From positions 1 through 64,000 of the forward strand of contig CALIFY010000005.1 of NCBI GenBank assembly GCA_938021675.1: 64,000 bases of DNA, in the 5' to 3' direction. Origin of the DNA: an uncultured Acidimicrobiales bacterium. GTDB lineage: Bacteria; Actinomycetota; Acidimicrobiia; Acidimicrobiales; SZUA-35. Shown piece by piece: positions 25,405 through 34,063 of this stretch (positions within the stretch are counted from its first letter, which is position 1; each line of letters begins with the position of its first letter). The translations under genes were made by a program, and so were the position numbers. The notes under the pieces are model-generated. The model saw nothing but the letters and a program-made list of their open reading frames with translations. It did no database searches and was not told the origin of the DNA.

Positions 25405-26607
25405 ATGAATTGGACAGAAGTAACACTCAATACGCCGATCAGTGTCGACTATGAAGAGGAGTTGGTTCGGCGGGTATACTTTGCGTCCGAAGCCATCACC
25501 GACTTTAAGATCGTTAAAACAGAGCAACAGATTACTGGGGTATCAATCAAAGTACCCACTGCGCACGATGGCGAAAAGGCCAAGTCGACTCTTATTGCAC
25601 TAGTAGAGACCGACCTCGCGAACCATCCGATTCTGCCTCAGAAGATCACCTGGCACTCCCGCCATAAGCCAACAACAACCGGAACTGTATTCGAAGAGCT
25701 GGAAGCGATGGGCGAGGCAACCGAAATGGGGAAGGGTCTCATCGCTATCGGTTGTCTGGTGATGCAGCTCCAAGACCGTCTCGACCAACTCTTGCAATCG
25801 ATCGCTGTCGATGAGTTCGGAGCGATGGAGTACCGCTACCCAACACTCATCGCAACGGAGACGCTTAGACGAGCCGACTACTTCTCCTCGTTCCCACAGT
25901 TTCTCATGTTCGTTACCCGGCTCCACAACGACACGCGAACGTACCAGGCGTTTCAAAAACAGCAGGCCAGCGGCGGTGCAACCAATCAAGAAATCCTCGA
26001 CCACTGCTTCAATTTGGACTATTGCCTCCCTCCCACGATGTGTTATCACACGTTTCAGCAGCTGGAGGGTTCACGAGTGGCCGACGCTGGGTCGTCGGTG
26101 GTCACCTCGGTCGGCAAGTCATTCCGTTTCGAGTCCAGGTATGCCAAGACGCTCGAACGACTCTGGGATTTCACCATCCGAGAGATCGTGTTCCTCGGCG
26201 ACCAAGCAGACGTCCTGGCTTCCCGGGAGGCGTTCATGAAACGATCGTTCCAGCTCATCGAAGATCTCGGCTTAGCCGGGCACTGCGAGGCAGCGAACGA
26301 TCCCTTCTTCTGTTCTGGCGATGCAGCATCGAAAGTGTTTTCTCAGCGGCTCATGGAACTCAAGTACGAACTACGGTTGCCGATCGATTCCGACCAAACA
26401 ATCGCCGCAGCGTCGTTCAACTACCACTCAGATCACTTTGGTTCATGTTTCGAAATTACGGAAAACGCAGGCCAGACAGCCCAGGCAGCCCATACTGCAT
26501 GCGTCGGCTTCGGCCTCGAACGTTTAACGTTCGCCGTGCTTTCCCAACATGGTACGGATCGAAACGACTGGCCCGATATCCTTCGTAGCGAGGTGACCAG
26601 CCGGTAG
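25405..26607 (+). CDS. Amino acid:[carrier protein] ligase-like (SerRS-like class II synthetase homologue)
   Basis: A 400-residue protein resembling the truncated seryl-tRNA-synthetase homologues that load amino acids onto carrier-protein phosphopantetheine arms instead of tRNA. Signs: EYRYPTLIATETLRRADYFSSFPQF (compare the RFPPVMPR..YFKSFPHL signature), CYHTFQQLEGSRV, a motif-2-like region FRFESRYAKTLERLWDFTIREIVFLG, DPFFCSGD and the motif-3-like GFGLERLTFAVL with the conserved Arg. No tRNA-binding arm is present. Cysteines at 213, 221-type positions and in FFCSGD may be zinc ligands as in family members. It starts a plus-strand operon inside the NRPS-PKS cluster; a free carrier protein is encoded at 63417-63677. 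The amino acid is unknown. Confidence 0.75.
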   Translation: MNWTEVTLNTPISVDYEEELVRRVYFASEAITDFKIVKTEQQITGVSIKVPTAHDGEKAKSTLIALVETDLANHPILPQKITWHSRHKPTTTGTVFEELEAMGEATEMGKGLIAIGCLVMQLQDRLDQLLQSIAVDEFGAMEYRYPTLIATETLRRADYFSSFPQFLMFVTRLHNDTRTYQAFQKQQASGGATNQEILDHCFNLDYCLPPTMCYHTFQQLEGSRVADAGSSVVTSVGKSFRFESRYAKTLERLWDFTIREIVFLGDQADVLASREAFMKRSFQLIEDLGLAGHCEAANDPFFCSGDAASKVFSQRLMELKYELRLPIDSDQTIAAASFNYHSDHFGSCFEITENAGQTAQAAHTACVGFGLERLTFAVLSQHGTDRNDWPDILRSEVTSR

Positions 26608-26617
26608 CTGTTTCACG

Positions 26618-27481
26618 ATGTCGAGACTCCTCGCAATCAGCGATATTCATATTAACCATGTGGCAAACCAGGAAGCCGTCGCTTCGCTTGGCAACTACCG
26701 AGACGACTGGTTGATTCTGGCCGGCGACATAGGCAACGGACCGGATGATCTCCGAACTTGCCTTGAGTCACTCAGCCCCCGTTTTGCCCAGATCGTGTGG
26801 GCACCAGGCAACCACGATCTGTGGACACTGCCCGCCGACCGCGAGCGGGGTGAGCCGGTGGGAGTCGCACGTTACGAACAGCTGGTCAGTCTGTGCCGTC
26901 GTTTTGGCGTTCTTACTCCAGAGGACCCGTTTGCCACGTGGACCGATGGCAGTGACTCGGCCATCGTCGCCCCATTGTTCACGCTGTACGACTACTCGTT
27001 TCGTCCTCGTTCGGTGGCTGCCGGTGATGCATTGCAGTGGGCGGCCGACGCCGGAATCGTTTGTGCCGATGAACACTTCCTCTCGTCAGCCCCGTTTCCG
27101 ACACTCCCGGATTGGTGCCATCAACGGATCCGCTACAGCGAACAGCGGCTTGATGAGGTAACTCCAACCGATGGCCAACAACTCGTCTTGGTCAACCACT
27201 ACCCACTAGTCGAACAACTGGTTCGGCTCCCCCGAATCCCTCGATTCTCGTTGTGGTGTGGAACGCTACGAACCTCGCAATGGCATACCCAATATGACGT
27301 CGACGCCGTCGTCTACGGGCACCTGCACATCCGCTCGTCCGACATCGTCGACGGCGTCCGGTTCGAGGAGGTCTCGTTCGGTTATCCCAATCAGCGGCGA
27401 TCCGGCCGCACTATCGACAGCTACCTCGTTCAGATCAAGCCAAACCCGGTACCTGCCGACCGCTGTAAAGGTGCATCGTGA
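26618..27481 (+). CDS. Metallophosphoesterase in the cluster
   Basis: Calcineurin-like phosphoesterase of 287 aa. All five metal-binding motifs are visible: SDIHIN (D-x-H), GDIGNGPDD, GNHDLW, VNHYPL and YGHLHIRSSD. It is soluble and cytoplasmic by sequence. It begins 10 bp after the carrier-protein ligase and its stop overlaps the type II thioesterase start (GTGA), so it belongs to the biosynthetic operon. It may remove phosphate from a phosphorylated intermediate or act on the phosphopantetheine arm; neither role is shown by sequence. Confidence 0.85.
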   Translation: MSRLLAISDIHINHVANQEAVASLGNYRDDWLILAGDIGNGPDDLRTCLESLSPRFAQIVWAPGNHDLWTLPADRERGEPVGVARYEQLVSLCRRFGVLTPEDPFATWTDGSDSAIVAPLFTLYDYSFRPRSVAAGDALQWAADAGIVCADEHFLSSAPFPTLPDWCHQRIRYSEQRLDEVTPTDGQQLVLVNHYPLVEQLVRLPRIPRFSLWCGTLRTSQWHTQYDVDAVVYGHLHIRSSDIVDGVRFEEVSFGYPNQRRSGRTIDSYLVQIKPNPVPADRCKGAS

Positions 27482-28227
27482 CCCCGTCCGCCAGCTCTCC
27501 CCTCGTCCAGTTAACCGCCCCTGAAGAGGTCGCGTCACGACTTTTTCTCTTTCCGTGGGCTGGTGGCGGGCCGTCCGGCTACCGGCGTTGGACCGAGGCA
27601 ATTCCCCGGCGAACCGAAGCTTGGGCGGTTCAACCGCCCGGCCGCGAAGCGCGGCTTGACACCGCCGCCTACGCCGACCTGTCGTCCCATGTCGAGGAGT
27701 TCGTAGGTAACGCCACGTCGATCCTCGACCGGCCATACGTTATGTTCGGTCACAGCATGGGGGCCATGGTGGCGTGGGAAAGTGCCAGGGCCTTGCAACG
27801 AAACAGCCTTCCCCCGCCGACGACGGTGTTCCTGTCGGGCTGCACACCACTCCACCAGATCGAACGCGACGGCCCGGACGTCAGCGCGCTCCCAACGGAG
27901 CAGTTCAAAAAGGTGGTTGGTGCACTCGGCGGCACTCCCGCCGAGCTACTCGAAAACGAGGAGGTAATGCAGTTGTTCCTACCAACGTTGCGTGCCGACT
28001 TCAGCGCCGTCCATCACTACACCTACCGCGACGGCCCACCGGTCGACGCCGACCTGGTCGTGCTCGGTGGCGCCTCCGACTCCGAGGCGTCTGCGGTCCA
28101 ACTGGTCGGCTGGCAAGAACTAACCACCGGACGTACCGAGATCACAATGTTCCCCGGAAATCACTTCTTCATCGACGAGACGTATCCGTCCATCGTCGAC
28201 ATGATCCACGATCGGCTACCAGTATGA
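27478..28227 (+). CDS. Type II thioesterase
   Basis: Alpha/beta-hydrolase of 249 aa of the NRPS/PKS editing type. FLFPWAGGGPSGYRRW (oxyanion region), VQPPGREARLD, the nucleophile elbow GHSMGAMVAWE (Ser) and the C-terminal PGNHFFIDE (His) are all present, with the catalytic Asp in LGGASDSEAS. Such enzymes remove misprimed groups from carrier proteins. Because no integrated terminal thioesterase exists in the megasynthases here, it could also take part in product release. The GTG start overlaps the stop of the metallophosphoesterase gene by 4 nt. Confidence 0.9.
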   Translation: MTPSASSPLVQLTAPEEVASRLFLFPWAGGGPSGYRRWTEAIPRRTEAWAVQPPGREARLDTAAYADLSSHVEEFVGNATSILDRPYVMFGHSMGAMVAWESARALQRNSLPPPTTVFLSGCTPLHQIERDGPDVSALPTEQFKKVVGALGGTPAELLENEEVMQLFLPTLRADFSAVHHYTYRDGPPVDADLVVLGGASDSEASAVQLVGWQELTTGRTEITMFPGNHFFIDETYPSIVDMIHDRLPV

Positions 28228-28267
28228 AACGTCACCCCAGTACCACCACACAGCGACCTCCGAATGG

Positions 28268-28284
28268 CCTCCTCGATTTGGAGG
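28268..28284 (+). promoter_or_regulatory. Hairpin that could mask the ribosome-binding site of the acyl-CoA dehydrogenase gene
   Basis: CCTCC and GGAGG are perfectly complementary around a 7-nt loop. GGAGG is the only good Shine-Dalgarno sequence for the ATG at 28295 (10 nt away), so folding would hide it. Confidence 0.35.
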
Positions 28285-28294
28285 GGCGGCGGTC

Positions 28295-29401
28295 ATGAGC
28301 CTCGACCGAGAACAACTCGTCGAGTTCGGTCGATCGGTGCTGGCCCCGTCGGCCGACTCGACCGATCGGGAAGAATCGTTTCCGCCGTCGGTCATCACCG
28401 AGCTTGCCAAGGCCGGCTACATCGGCTCAACCCTGCCCGACGGCCAAAGACTCTCCATGGCCGACTACGGCGAACTGAGCGAAGAAATCGGACGCCACTG
28501 CGGATCGGCAAGGAACTTCGTGGCCGTCGCCGACATGGTGGCCGGCTCTATCGCTCGCTGGGGCACGAAGGACCAAAGAGACACCTGGCTCGCCCGGATC
28601 ATCAACGGTGAGATTGTCGCCGCCTTTGCCCTTACCGAACCGAACGTCGGTAGCGACGCGGCCGCCATCGAGACCACGGCCGAAGTCCGGGCCGGACAAC
28701 TAACGCTGAACGGTGCGAAGCAGTGGATCAGTTTCGCCGAGGTCGCCGATCTCTTCCTCGTGTTTGCCAACCTCGACGGCAACCCGGTGGCGGTACTGAT
28801 CGAGCGAGACCGTCCAGGACTGACAATCGAGCCCATCCGCGACCTGCTCGGACTCCGAGGGTCCAACCTGGCCGCCGTCACGCTCACCGACTGCGTCGTC
28901 CCCGACCACCACATCGTCGGTCGACCGGGGTTCGGTATCACCATGGTCGCCTCGACCGCGCTTGACCTTGGTCGCTACAGCACGGCGTGGGGTAGTGCGG
29001 GGATCGCCCGAGCCGCCCTTGAAGCGGCGACGCAACGAGCGGCGACCCGACACCAACAAGGAACGGCTATCAAAGACCATCAGCTGGTGCGGGGACTGTT
29101 GACCGACATTCTGGCCGACGCTGAGACCGCCCGCCTGGTCTGCCAAGAAGCAGGTCGAGCGCGCGACGCAAAAGAGCCCGATGCTCTGAACGCCACGCTG
29201 TTAGCCAAGTTGGTGGCGTCTCGGAACGCGTTCCGGGCGGCCAGCAACGCGGTGCAGGTCCACGGGGCGGCAGGGATAGCCGGCGCCGGCGGAGTCGCTC
29301 GACATCTGCGGGACGCCAAGGTCATGGAGATCATCGAGGGGACGACCCAAATCCAACAGCACCTGCTCGCTGACCATGCCATCCGTCTGGGCCGCCACTA
29401 A
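28295..29401 (+). CDS. Acyl-CoA dehydrogenase family protein, FkbI-like
   Basis: FAD-dependent acyl-CoA/acyl-ACP dehydrogenase of 368 aa. FALTEPNVGSDAAAIET and GAKQWISFAEVADLFLVFA are the flavin and substrate signature regions, and the C-terminal VMEIIEGTTQIQQHLLADHA holds the catalytic Glu region. In NRPS-PKS clusters such enzymes (FkbI, ZmaI, AsmD types) oxidise a carrier-protein-bound 3-oxo-acid precursor to methoxy-, hydroxy- or aminomalonyl-ACP. A carrier protein and an FkbK-like dehydrogenase at the right edge of the window make that role attractive. An ordinary dehydrogenation of the product chain is the alternative. Confidence 0.85.
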   Translation: MSLDREQLVEFGRSVLAPSADSTDREESFPPSVITELAKAGYIGSTLPDGQRLSMADYGELSEEIGRHCGSARNFVAVADMVAGSIARWGTKDQRDTWLARIINGEIVAAFALTEPNVGSDAAAIETTAEVRAGQLTLNGAKQWISFAEVADLFLVFANLDGNPVAVLIERDRPGLTIEPIRDLLGLRGSNLAAVTLTDCVVPDHHIVGRPGFGITMVASTALDLGRYSTAWGSAGIARAALEAATQRAATRHQQGTAIKDHQLVRGLLTDILADAETARLVCQEAGRARDAKEPDALNATLLAKLVASRNAFRAASNAVQVHGAAGIAGAGGVARHLRDAKVMEIIEGTTQIQQHLLADHAIRLGRH

Positions 29402-29410
29402 CGGCTACTG

Positions 29411-29441
29411 ACCGGGCACATCCGGTGGCAGGATTGGCCTG
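29411..29441. terminator. Pair of small hairpins between convergent operons
   Basis: ACCGG-GCACAT-CCGGT (29411-29426) and CAGG-ATTGG-CCTG (29429-29441) sit in the 60-bp gap where the plus-strand tailoring operon meets the minus-strand megasynthase operon. They may serve as a bidirectional terminator, though no U-tract follows. Confidence 0.35.
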
Positions 29442-29461
29442 CTCACGGTTCGATTACCCGC

Positions 29462-32400
29462 CTATGGTTCGAGGGTAGGTCTGCGTCGGTCGGGACGGGA
29501 TGTCCGTCGGCGGCCGCGGTGCTCGGCCCGGCGCTTTGCCCGTTCTCGCCGATCCTCTAACGCCGCTCGATCAAGTTCCGGGCTGGTGGTGACTTGGCGA
29601 TCAGCAGCCATCTGCCGGATAGTTGACGTCTCATAGAGACCAGCCACCGTGAATCCACCGTCGGTGTCACGATTGAGACGGTCGATCAGTTGGATGGCGA
29701 TGAGGGAGCTGCCACCGAGGTCGAAGAAGTTGTCGTTCACGCCAACCTCGTCGATGCCGAGCGTCTGCTGCCACGCTTCACAGAGCTGGGTCTCCAGCTT
29801 CGATTCCGGTTGGATCAACTCGCCGGTTAACCCTCGGGCTCGCGTCTCCCCTCCACCGATAGTGGCCAGTCGCTCGTCGCCGTCGGGACCCGCCGAGCGG
29901 AGCGAGAAGGCGTTGGCGAACAGCACGTCGAGCCGGGTCGGCGAGACCACTACCTGCGGGGCGCCAGGCACAGCGAGGATTCTTCCCAACGCATCGAGCC
30001 CGCTTTCGGGAGACATTCCTCGGACCGCGAGATCCTGGATCCTGGTCTCCCGTAGCTGCTCGGGAACGTCGGTGGTCACCGACATGCCGATCTCCTGCCA
30101 CGGTCCCCAGTCGATCGTCACGACCGGAAATCGATCCGCCCGAGAATGGGCATAGGCGTCGAGGAAACAGTTGGCGGCACAGTAGTCGATCTGGCCGAAG
30201 TCTCCGACGTTTGCCGCATTGGAACCAAACAGCACAAACCAGTCGAGCTCGTCGGCTCTGACCAATCCGTCCAACACCAGGGTGCCGTCCACTTTTGGCC
30301 GCAGCACGGCCCGGGCGTCATCGAGTTGCTTGAGTTGAGCCAGCCCGCCACCGGCCACCCCGGCGGCATGGACGACGCCCCGCAACCGCCCCCATCGATT
30401 TCTCGCTCGCTCGACCAGTTCGGTCATCGCCACCCGGTCGGCGACGTCGGCTTGCTCGACTACCACCTCGGCCCCAGACGTCCGTAACTGTTCGACGGCG
30501 AGACGGCGCTGGCCATCGTCGGCATCGAGGGATGATCGACCGGTCAGTACCAGCCGAGCTCCGGTCGATGCCAGCCATCCAGCGACCGCCAGTCCAACGC
30601 CCCCCAAACCGCCGGTGACTAGATACCACCCGTCGGGCCCGACGGCGACCGGTCCGTCCACGCGGTCAGCCCCGGGCAGGGGCCATGGGCGGAAGCTGCG
30701 AACCCAACGGCGACCACGTCTATAGGCGACCGGTTCTCTCTTCGGCTTCATCCCAAGCTCGGCCACGAGATCGTGCGACCAAGTCGCCGGTTGCTCGGGG
30801 TCCAAATCGACCGAGCAGGCGTCGAGAGCCGGATGCTCGCGAGGTAACACCGCGCAGGGGCCAAGCACCGTGGCCCACTCCGGCCGCAGCGATTCGCCTC
30901 CAACAACGTCATGGATTCCGGCTGTCGCCACCCAAAGCCGTTGATCATCGGGACCATGTGACGACAGGGCCTGACCTAGCAGCAGCAGACTTTCGAACCC
31001 CAAGATACGAGCTCGGTCGACCGGCGATCCAAGATCGGTAGGTCCGGGCGGTTCATCATCGCCGTCAGGAAGGGCCCAGGCATGAACGATCCGGATCGGG
31101 TCAGGGCCGACGGAGGCCACCAGATCGCAGTAATGGCTGGCTTCGGTCGGGTCGATCGTAACCCGGTTGGTTCCCAAGCCGTCGAGGTCGTTCCCGTACA
31201 CGACGATCGTCGGTGTCCGCCCCGACGCCAGCATCGACTCCGCGAGCGACTCGGCGTGGCTTTCATCGACCAGTAACAGCCAGGACCCACCGGTTGTGAC
31301 CGTCTCGGCAGCCGGTGGTACTCGGTCCCAGCTCGGCAGCGAGAACCAGTCGGCGATGTTGGCCTGTCGCCCTTCGCTATCGGTGGCCCGCCGCGACCCG
31401 GCCTGAGGATCCGGTTCCAGCCAGTGTCGCGCCCGGGCAAAGGGGGTGGCCGGGAGGGCGATCCGGCGTCGCCGTTCGTTACCGAAATAGCTAGGCCAGT
31501 CGAGTTCCACCCCCACAGTCCACAGCTGGCCTGCGGCCCGTTGCATGCTTTCGGTATCCGTTCGAGGATCGCGAGGATGAGACAGCGACGAGGTGATCAT
31601 CGTGGCCCCCGACGATCCGAGCGCCCGCCGAGCCATTCCCGCCATGTGCTGGCCAGGCCCGATCTCCACCAGCGCCCCAGGTTCGGCCGCCAACTGTCGC
31701 AGGCAGGTGTCGAACTCAACCGGCACCCGGGCCTGACGACCCCAATAGGCCGGGTCGACCGCATCGTCGTCGCCAATCCACGTCCCCGTCACATTGGACA
31801 GGAAGGGAACGGCGGGGCGCGACCGTGGAACCGAGGCCACAACGGCCTCCATCTCGTCGATCATGGGCTGCATCGCCGGCGAATGAAAGGCGTGCGACGT
31901 CTCGACGTCACGGGTGGTGACCGTGCGCCGAGCGGCCTCTGCCGCCAACAACTGCAGCTGGTCGAGCGGGCCCGAAACCACACAGTCCGTCGGGCCGTTG
32001 TGGGCAGCCACTACCAGCGGAGGCACCAACATCTCTTCGACGGTCATCCGATCAGCCGACACGCTCAGCATCCCACCCCCGGACGGGAGAGATTGCATCA
32101 ATCGGCCTCGCTCGGCGATCAAGGCCAAGGCATCGGGGAGATCGAACACGCCAGCCATCGTGGCGGCAACCAGCTCGCCAACGCTGTGGCCGACCATTCG
32201 ATCGGGAACCAATCCCCAGGAACGCCAAACCGCGGCCAACGCATACTCGATGACGAACAACGCCGGCTGGGCCATCGCCGTCTGTTTCAGGTCGAGGCCG
32301 GGCGGATGCTCACCTTCGGGCCACATCACCGCACGGATATCGACGCCGAGCAGCGGGGTCAAGATGGACGCGCAGGTATCGACCTGGTCTCGGAACAACG

Positions 32401-34063
32401 GCTCGACGGCGTACAACTGGCGACCCATGTGTGGGTACTGGGTCCCCTGGCCAGCGAAAACGAACGTGGTCGGCCGGACCACGCCGTCGCTCGTCCCACT
32501 CACCACCGTTGAACGGTCAAGACGTTCGAGAGCCTCCGCCGCGCCCGAGGTGTCGGAAGCCACCACCGCCCGACGATTCTCGGCCTGTTGCCGTCCGAGG
32601 GCCAACGTGTACGCCGTATCCGACAGTTCAGGGTCGATTCTTCGAAGGTGAGCGCTGAGGTCGCTCGATACGTGGTCCAACCCTTCGGGGGTTCGGGCCG
32701 ATAGGAGCAGAAGTTGTGAAGGTCGACTGCTCGACGTAGCAGGAAGCGGGGGGCTCTCCTCGACGATGACATGGGCGTTGGTTCCGCCAAATCCGAATGC
32801 GCTCACCGCCGCTCGTCTCGGTCCGTCGCCATCCCAATCGATGGGCTCGGTCGGTACTCGGAACGGGCTGGAACCGAGTTCGGTGGCCGGATTGGCCCGC
32901 TCGAAATTGAGCGACGGTGGGATCTGTCGGTTGTGCATAGCCAAGATCACCTTGATCAACCCGGCGATACCTGATGCCGCGTCGAGATGGCCGAGGTTCG
33001 ACTTGATCGACCCGATCCAGCAATACGCAGCGCGATCGGTGTGCTGACGGTATGCCTGGGTCAGTGCCTGGATCTCGATCGGGTCGCCCAACGGGGTGCC
33101 GGTGCCATGGGCCTCGACGTACGAAATGGTCTCAGGTTTGACGTCGGCTGCAGCCATCGCATCGGTGATCACCGCCCGCTGTCCGGACTGGCTAGGAGCG
33201 GTGAACCCGACCTTGAGGCCGCCATCGTTGTTCACCGCAGACCCTTTGACCACGGCGTACACGGTGTCGCCGTCGTCGATGGCAACCCGTAGCGGCTTGA
33301 CGACTACCGCCCCTGCTCCACTGTTGAACGTCGTCCCCTGGGCTGCGGCGTCGAAGGGCCGACAATGCCCGTCCGGACTGAGAAATCCTCCCGCCTGATA
33401 GCGGTAGCCGGCCCGGAATTCAGTGTTGACAAACACGCCGCCGGCAAGAGCCAGATCGGCTTCCCCATCGGCCAGGCTCCGGCATGCCTGATGGAGCGCA
33501 GTCAACGCGGTGGAACACGCCGTTCTCAGCGAAACGCTCGGACCGATCAGATCAAGCTTGTACGAGACGCGTGAAGCCAGGAAGCCGATCTCGTTGCCGA
33601 CGAGGATCTGGGTTCGGCCGGCCAGCTCCACGATCGATGGGTTGGAGTAGACGTTATAGAGGTACCCGTTTGCGCCGGCTCCAGCGAAGACGGCAACCCG
33701 TCGTGCCCCTTCCTCGCCCGGGGCATAGCCGGCGTGCTCGATGGCATGCCAGGACGTCTCCAGGAATACCCGATGCTGAGGGTCCATGATGTCGGCCTCG
33801 CGGGGCGAGTAGCCGAAAAAGGAGGCGTCGAACTCGTCGATTCCGGCGACCTTTGTCCCGCGGCGAACATAGTCGGTATGGGCCCGTTCCTCGGCGCTCA
33901 CCCCGGCGGCGTCGAGGTCGGCGTCGCTCAAGTCCACGACCGCCTCGACACCTCCGACCAGGTTTGACCAAAGCTCATCGATCGAAGCCGCTCCGGGGAA
34001 CCGACCAGCGAGGCCGATGATGGCCATCGGTTCGAAACCAGAAGGCGAAGTCGGTTCGCTCAT
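29462..34063 (-). CDS. Type I polyketide synthase, KS-AT-KR-ACP (last gene of the operon)
   Basis: Monomodular PKS of 1533 aa. KS at about 10-435 with Cys183 (TACSTALTA), His319 (EAHGTGT) and His359 (NLGHL). AT at about 530-830 with Ser627 (GHSVGELVA) and HAFH at 724-727, predicting malonyl. KR from about 1150 with TGGLGGVGLAVAGWLA and the active-site Tyr in DYCAANCFLDAY. ACP near 1455 with LGGSSLIAIQL. No DH or ER is present, so the unit adds a C2 group and reduces the keto group to a hydroxyl. The protein ends in an Arg-rich tail and lacks a thioesterase although it is the last megasynthase in the operon. Its start overlaps the previous stop by 4 nt. Confidence 0.93.
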   Translation of the reverse strand: MSEPTSPSGFEPMAIIGLAGRFPGAASIDELWSNLVGGVEAVVDLSDADLDAAGVSAEERAHTDYVRRGTKVAGIDEFDASFFGYSPREADIMDPQHRVFLETSWHAIEHAGYAPGEEGARRVAVFAGAGANGYLYNVYSNPSIVELAGRTQILVGNEIGFLASRVSYKLDLIGPSVSLRTACSTALTALHQACRSLADGEADLALAGGVFVNTEFRAGYRYQAGGFLSPDGHCRPFDAAAQGTTFNSGAGAVVVKPLRVAIDDGDTVYAVVKGSAVNNDGGLKVGFTAPSQSGQRAVITDAMAAADVKPETISYVEAHGTGTPLGDPIEIQALTQAYRQHTDRAAYCWIGSIKSNLGHLDAASGIAGLIKVILAMHNRQIPPSLNFERANPATELGSSPFRVPTEPIDWDGDGPRRAAVSAFGFGGTNAHVIVEESPPLPATSSSRPSQLLLLSARTPEGLDHVSSDLSAHLRRIDPELSDTAYTLALGRQQAENRRAVVASDTSGAAEALERLDRSTVVSGTSDGVVRPTTFVFAGQGTQYPHMGRQLYAVEPLFRDQVDTCASILTPLLGVDIRAVMWPEGEHPPGLDLKQTAMAQPALFVIEYALAAVWRSWGLVPDRMVGHSVGELVAATMAGVFDLPDALALIAERGRLMQSLPSGGGMLSVSADRMTVEEMLVPPLVVAAHNGPTDCVVSGPLDQLQLLAAEAARRTVTTRDVETSHAFHSPAMQPMIDEMEAVVASVPRSRPAVPFLSNVTGTWIGDDDAVDPAYWGRQARVPVEFDTCLRQLAAEPGALVEIGPGQHMAGMARRALGSSGATMITSSLSHPRDPRTDTESMQRAAGQLWTVGVELDWPSYFGNERRRRIALPATPFARARHWLEPDPQAGSRRATDSEGRQANIADWFSLPSWDRVPPAAETVTTGGSWLLLVDESHAESLAESMLASGRTPTIVVYGNDLDGLGTNRVTIDPTEASHYCDLVASVGPDPIRIVHAWALPDGDDEPPGPTDLGSPVDRARILGFESLLLLGQALSSHGPDDQRLWVATAGIHDVVGGESLRPEWATVLGPCAVLPREHPALDACSVDLDPEQPATWSHDLVAELGMKPKREPVAYRRGRRWVRSFRPWPLPGADRVDGPVAVGPDGWYLVTGGLGGVGLAVAGWLASTGARLVLTGRSSLDADDGQRRLAVEQLRTSGAEVVVEQADVADRVAMTELVERARNRWGRLRGVVHAAGVAGGGLAQLKQLDDARAVLRPKVDGTLVLDGLVRADELDWFVLFGSNAANVGDFGQIDYCAANCFLDAYAHSRADRFPVVTIDWGPWQEIGMSVTTDVPEQLRETRIQDLAVRGMSPESGLDALGRILAVPGAPQVVVSPTRLDVLFANAFSLRSAGPDGDERLATIGGGETRARGLTGELIQPESKLETQLCEAWQQTLGIDEVGVNDNFFDLGGSSLIAIQLIDRLNRDTDGGFTVAGLYETSTIRQMAADRQVTTSPELDRAALEDRRERAKRRAEHRGRRRTSRPDRRRPTLEP

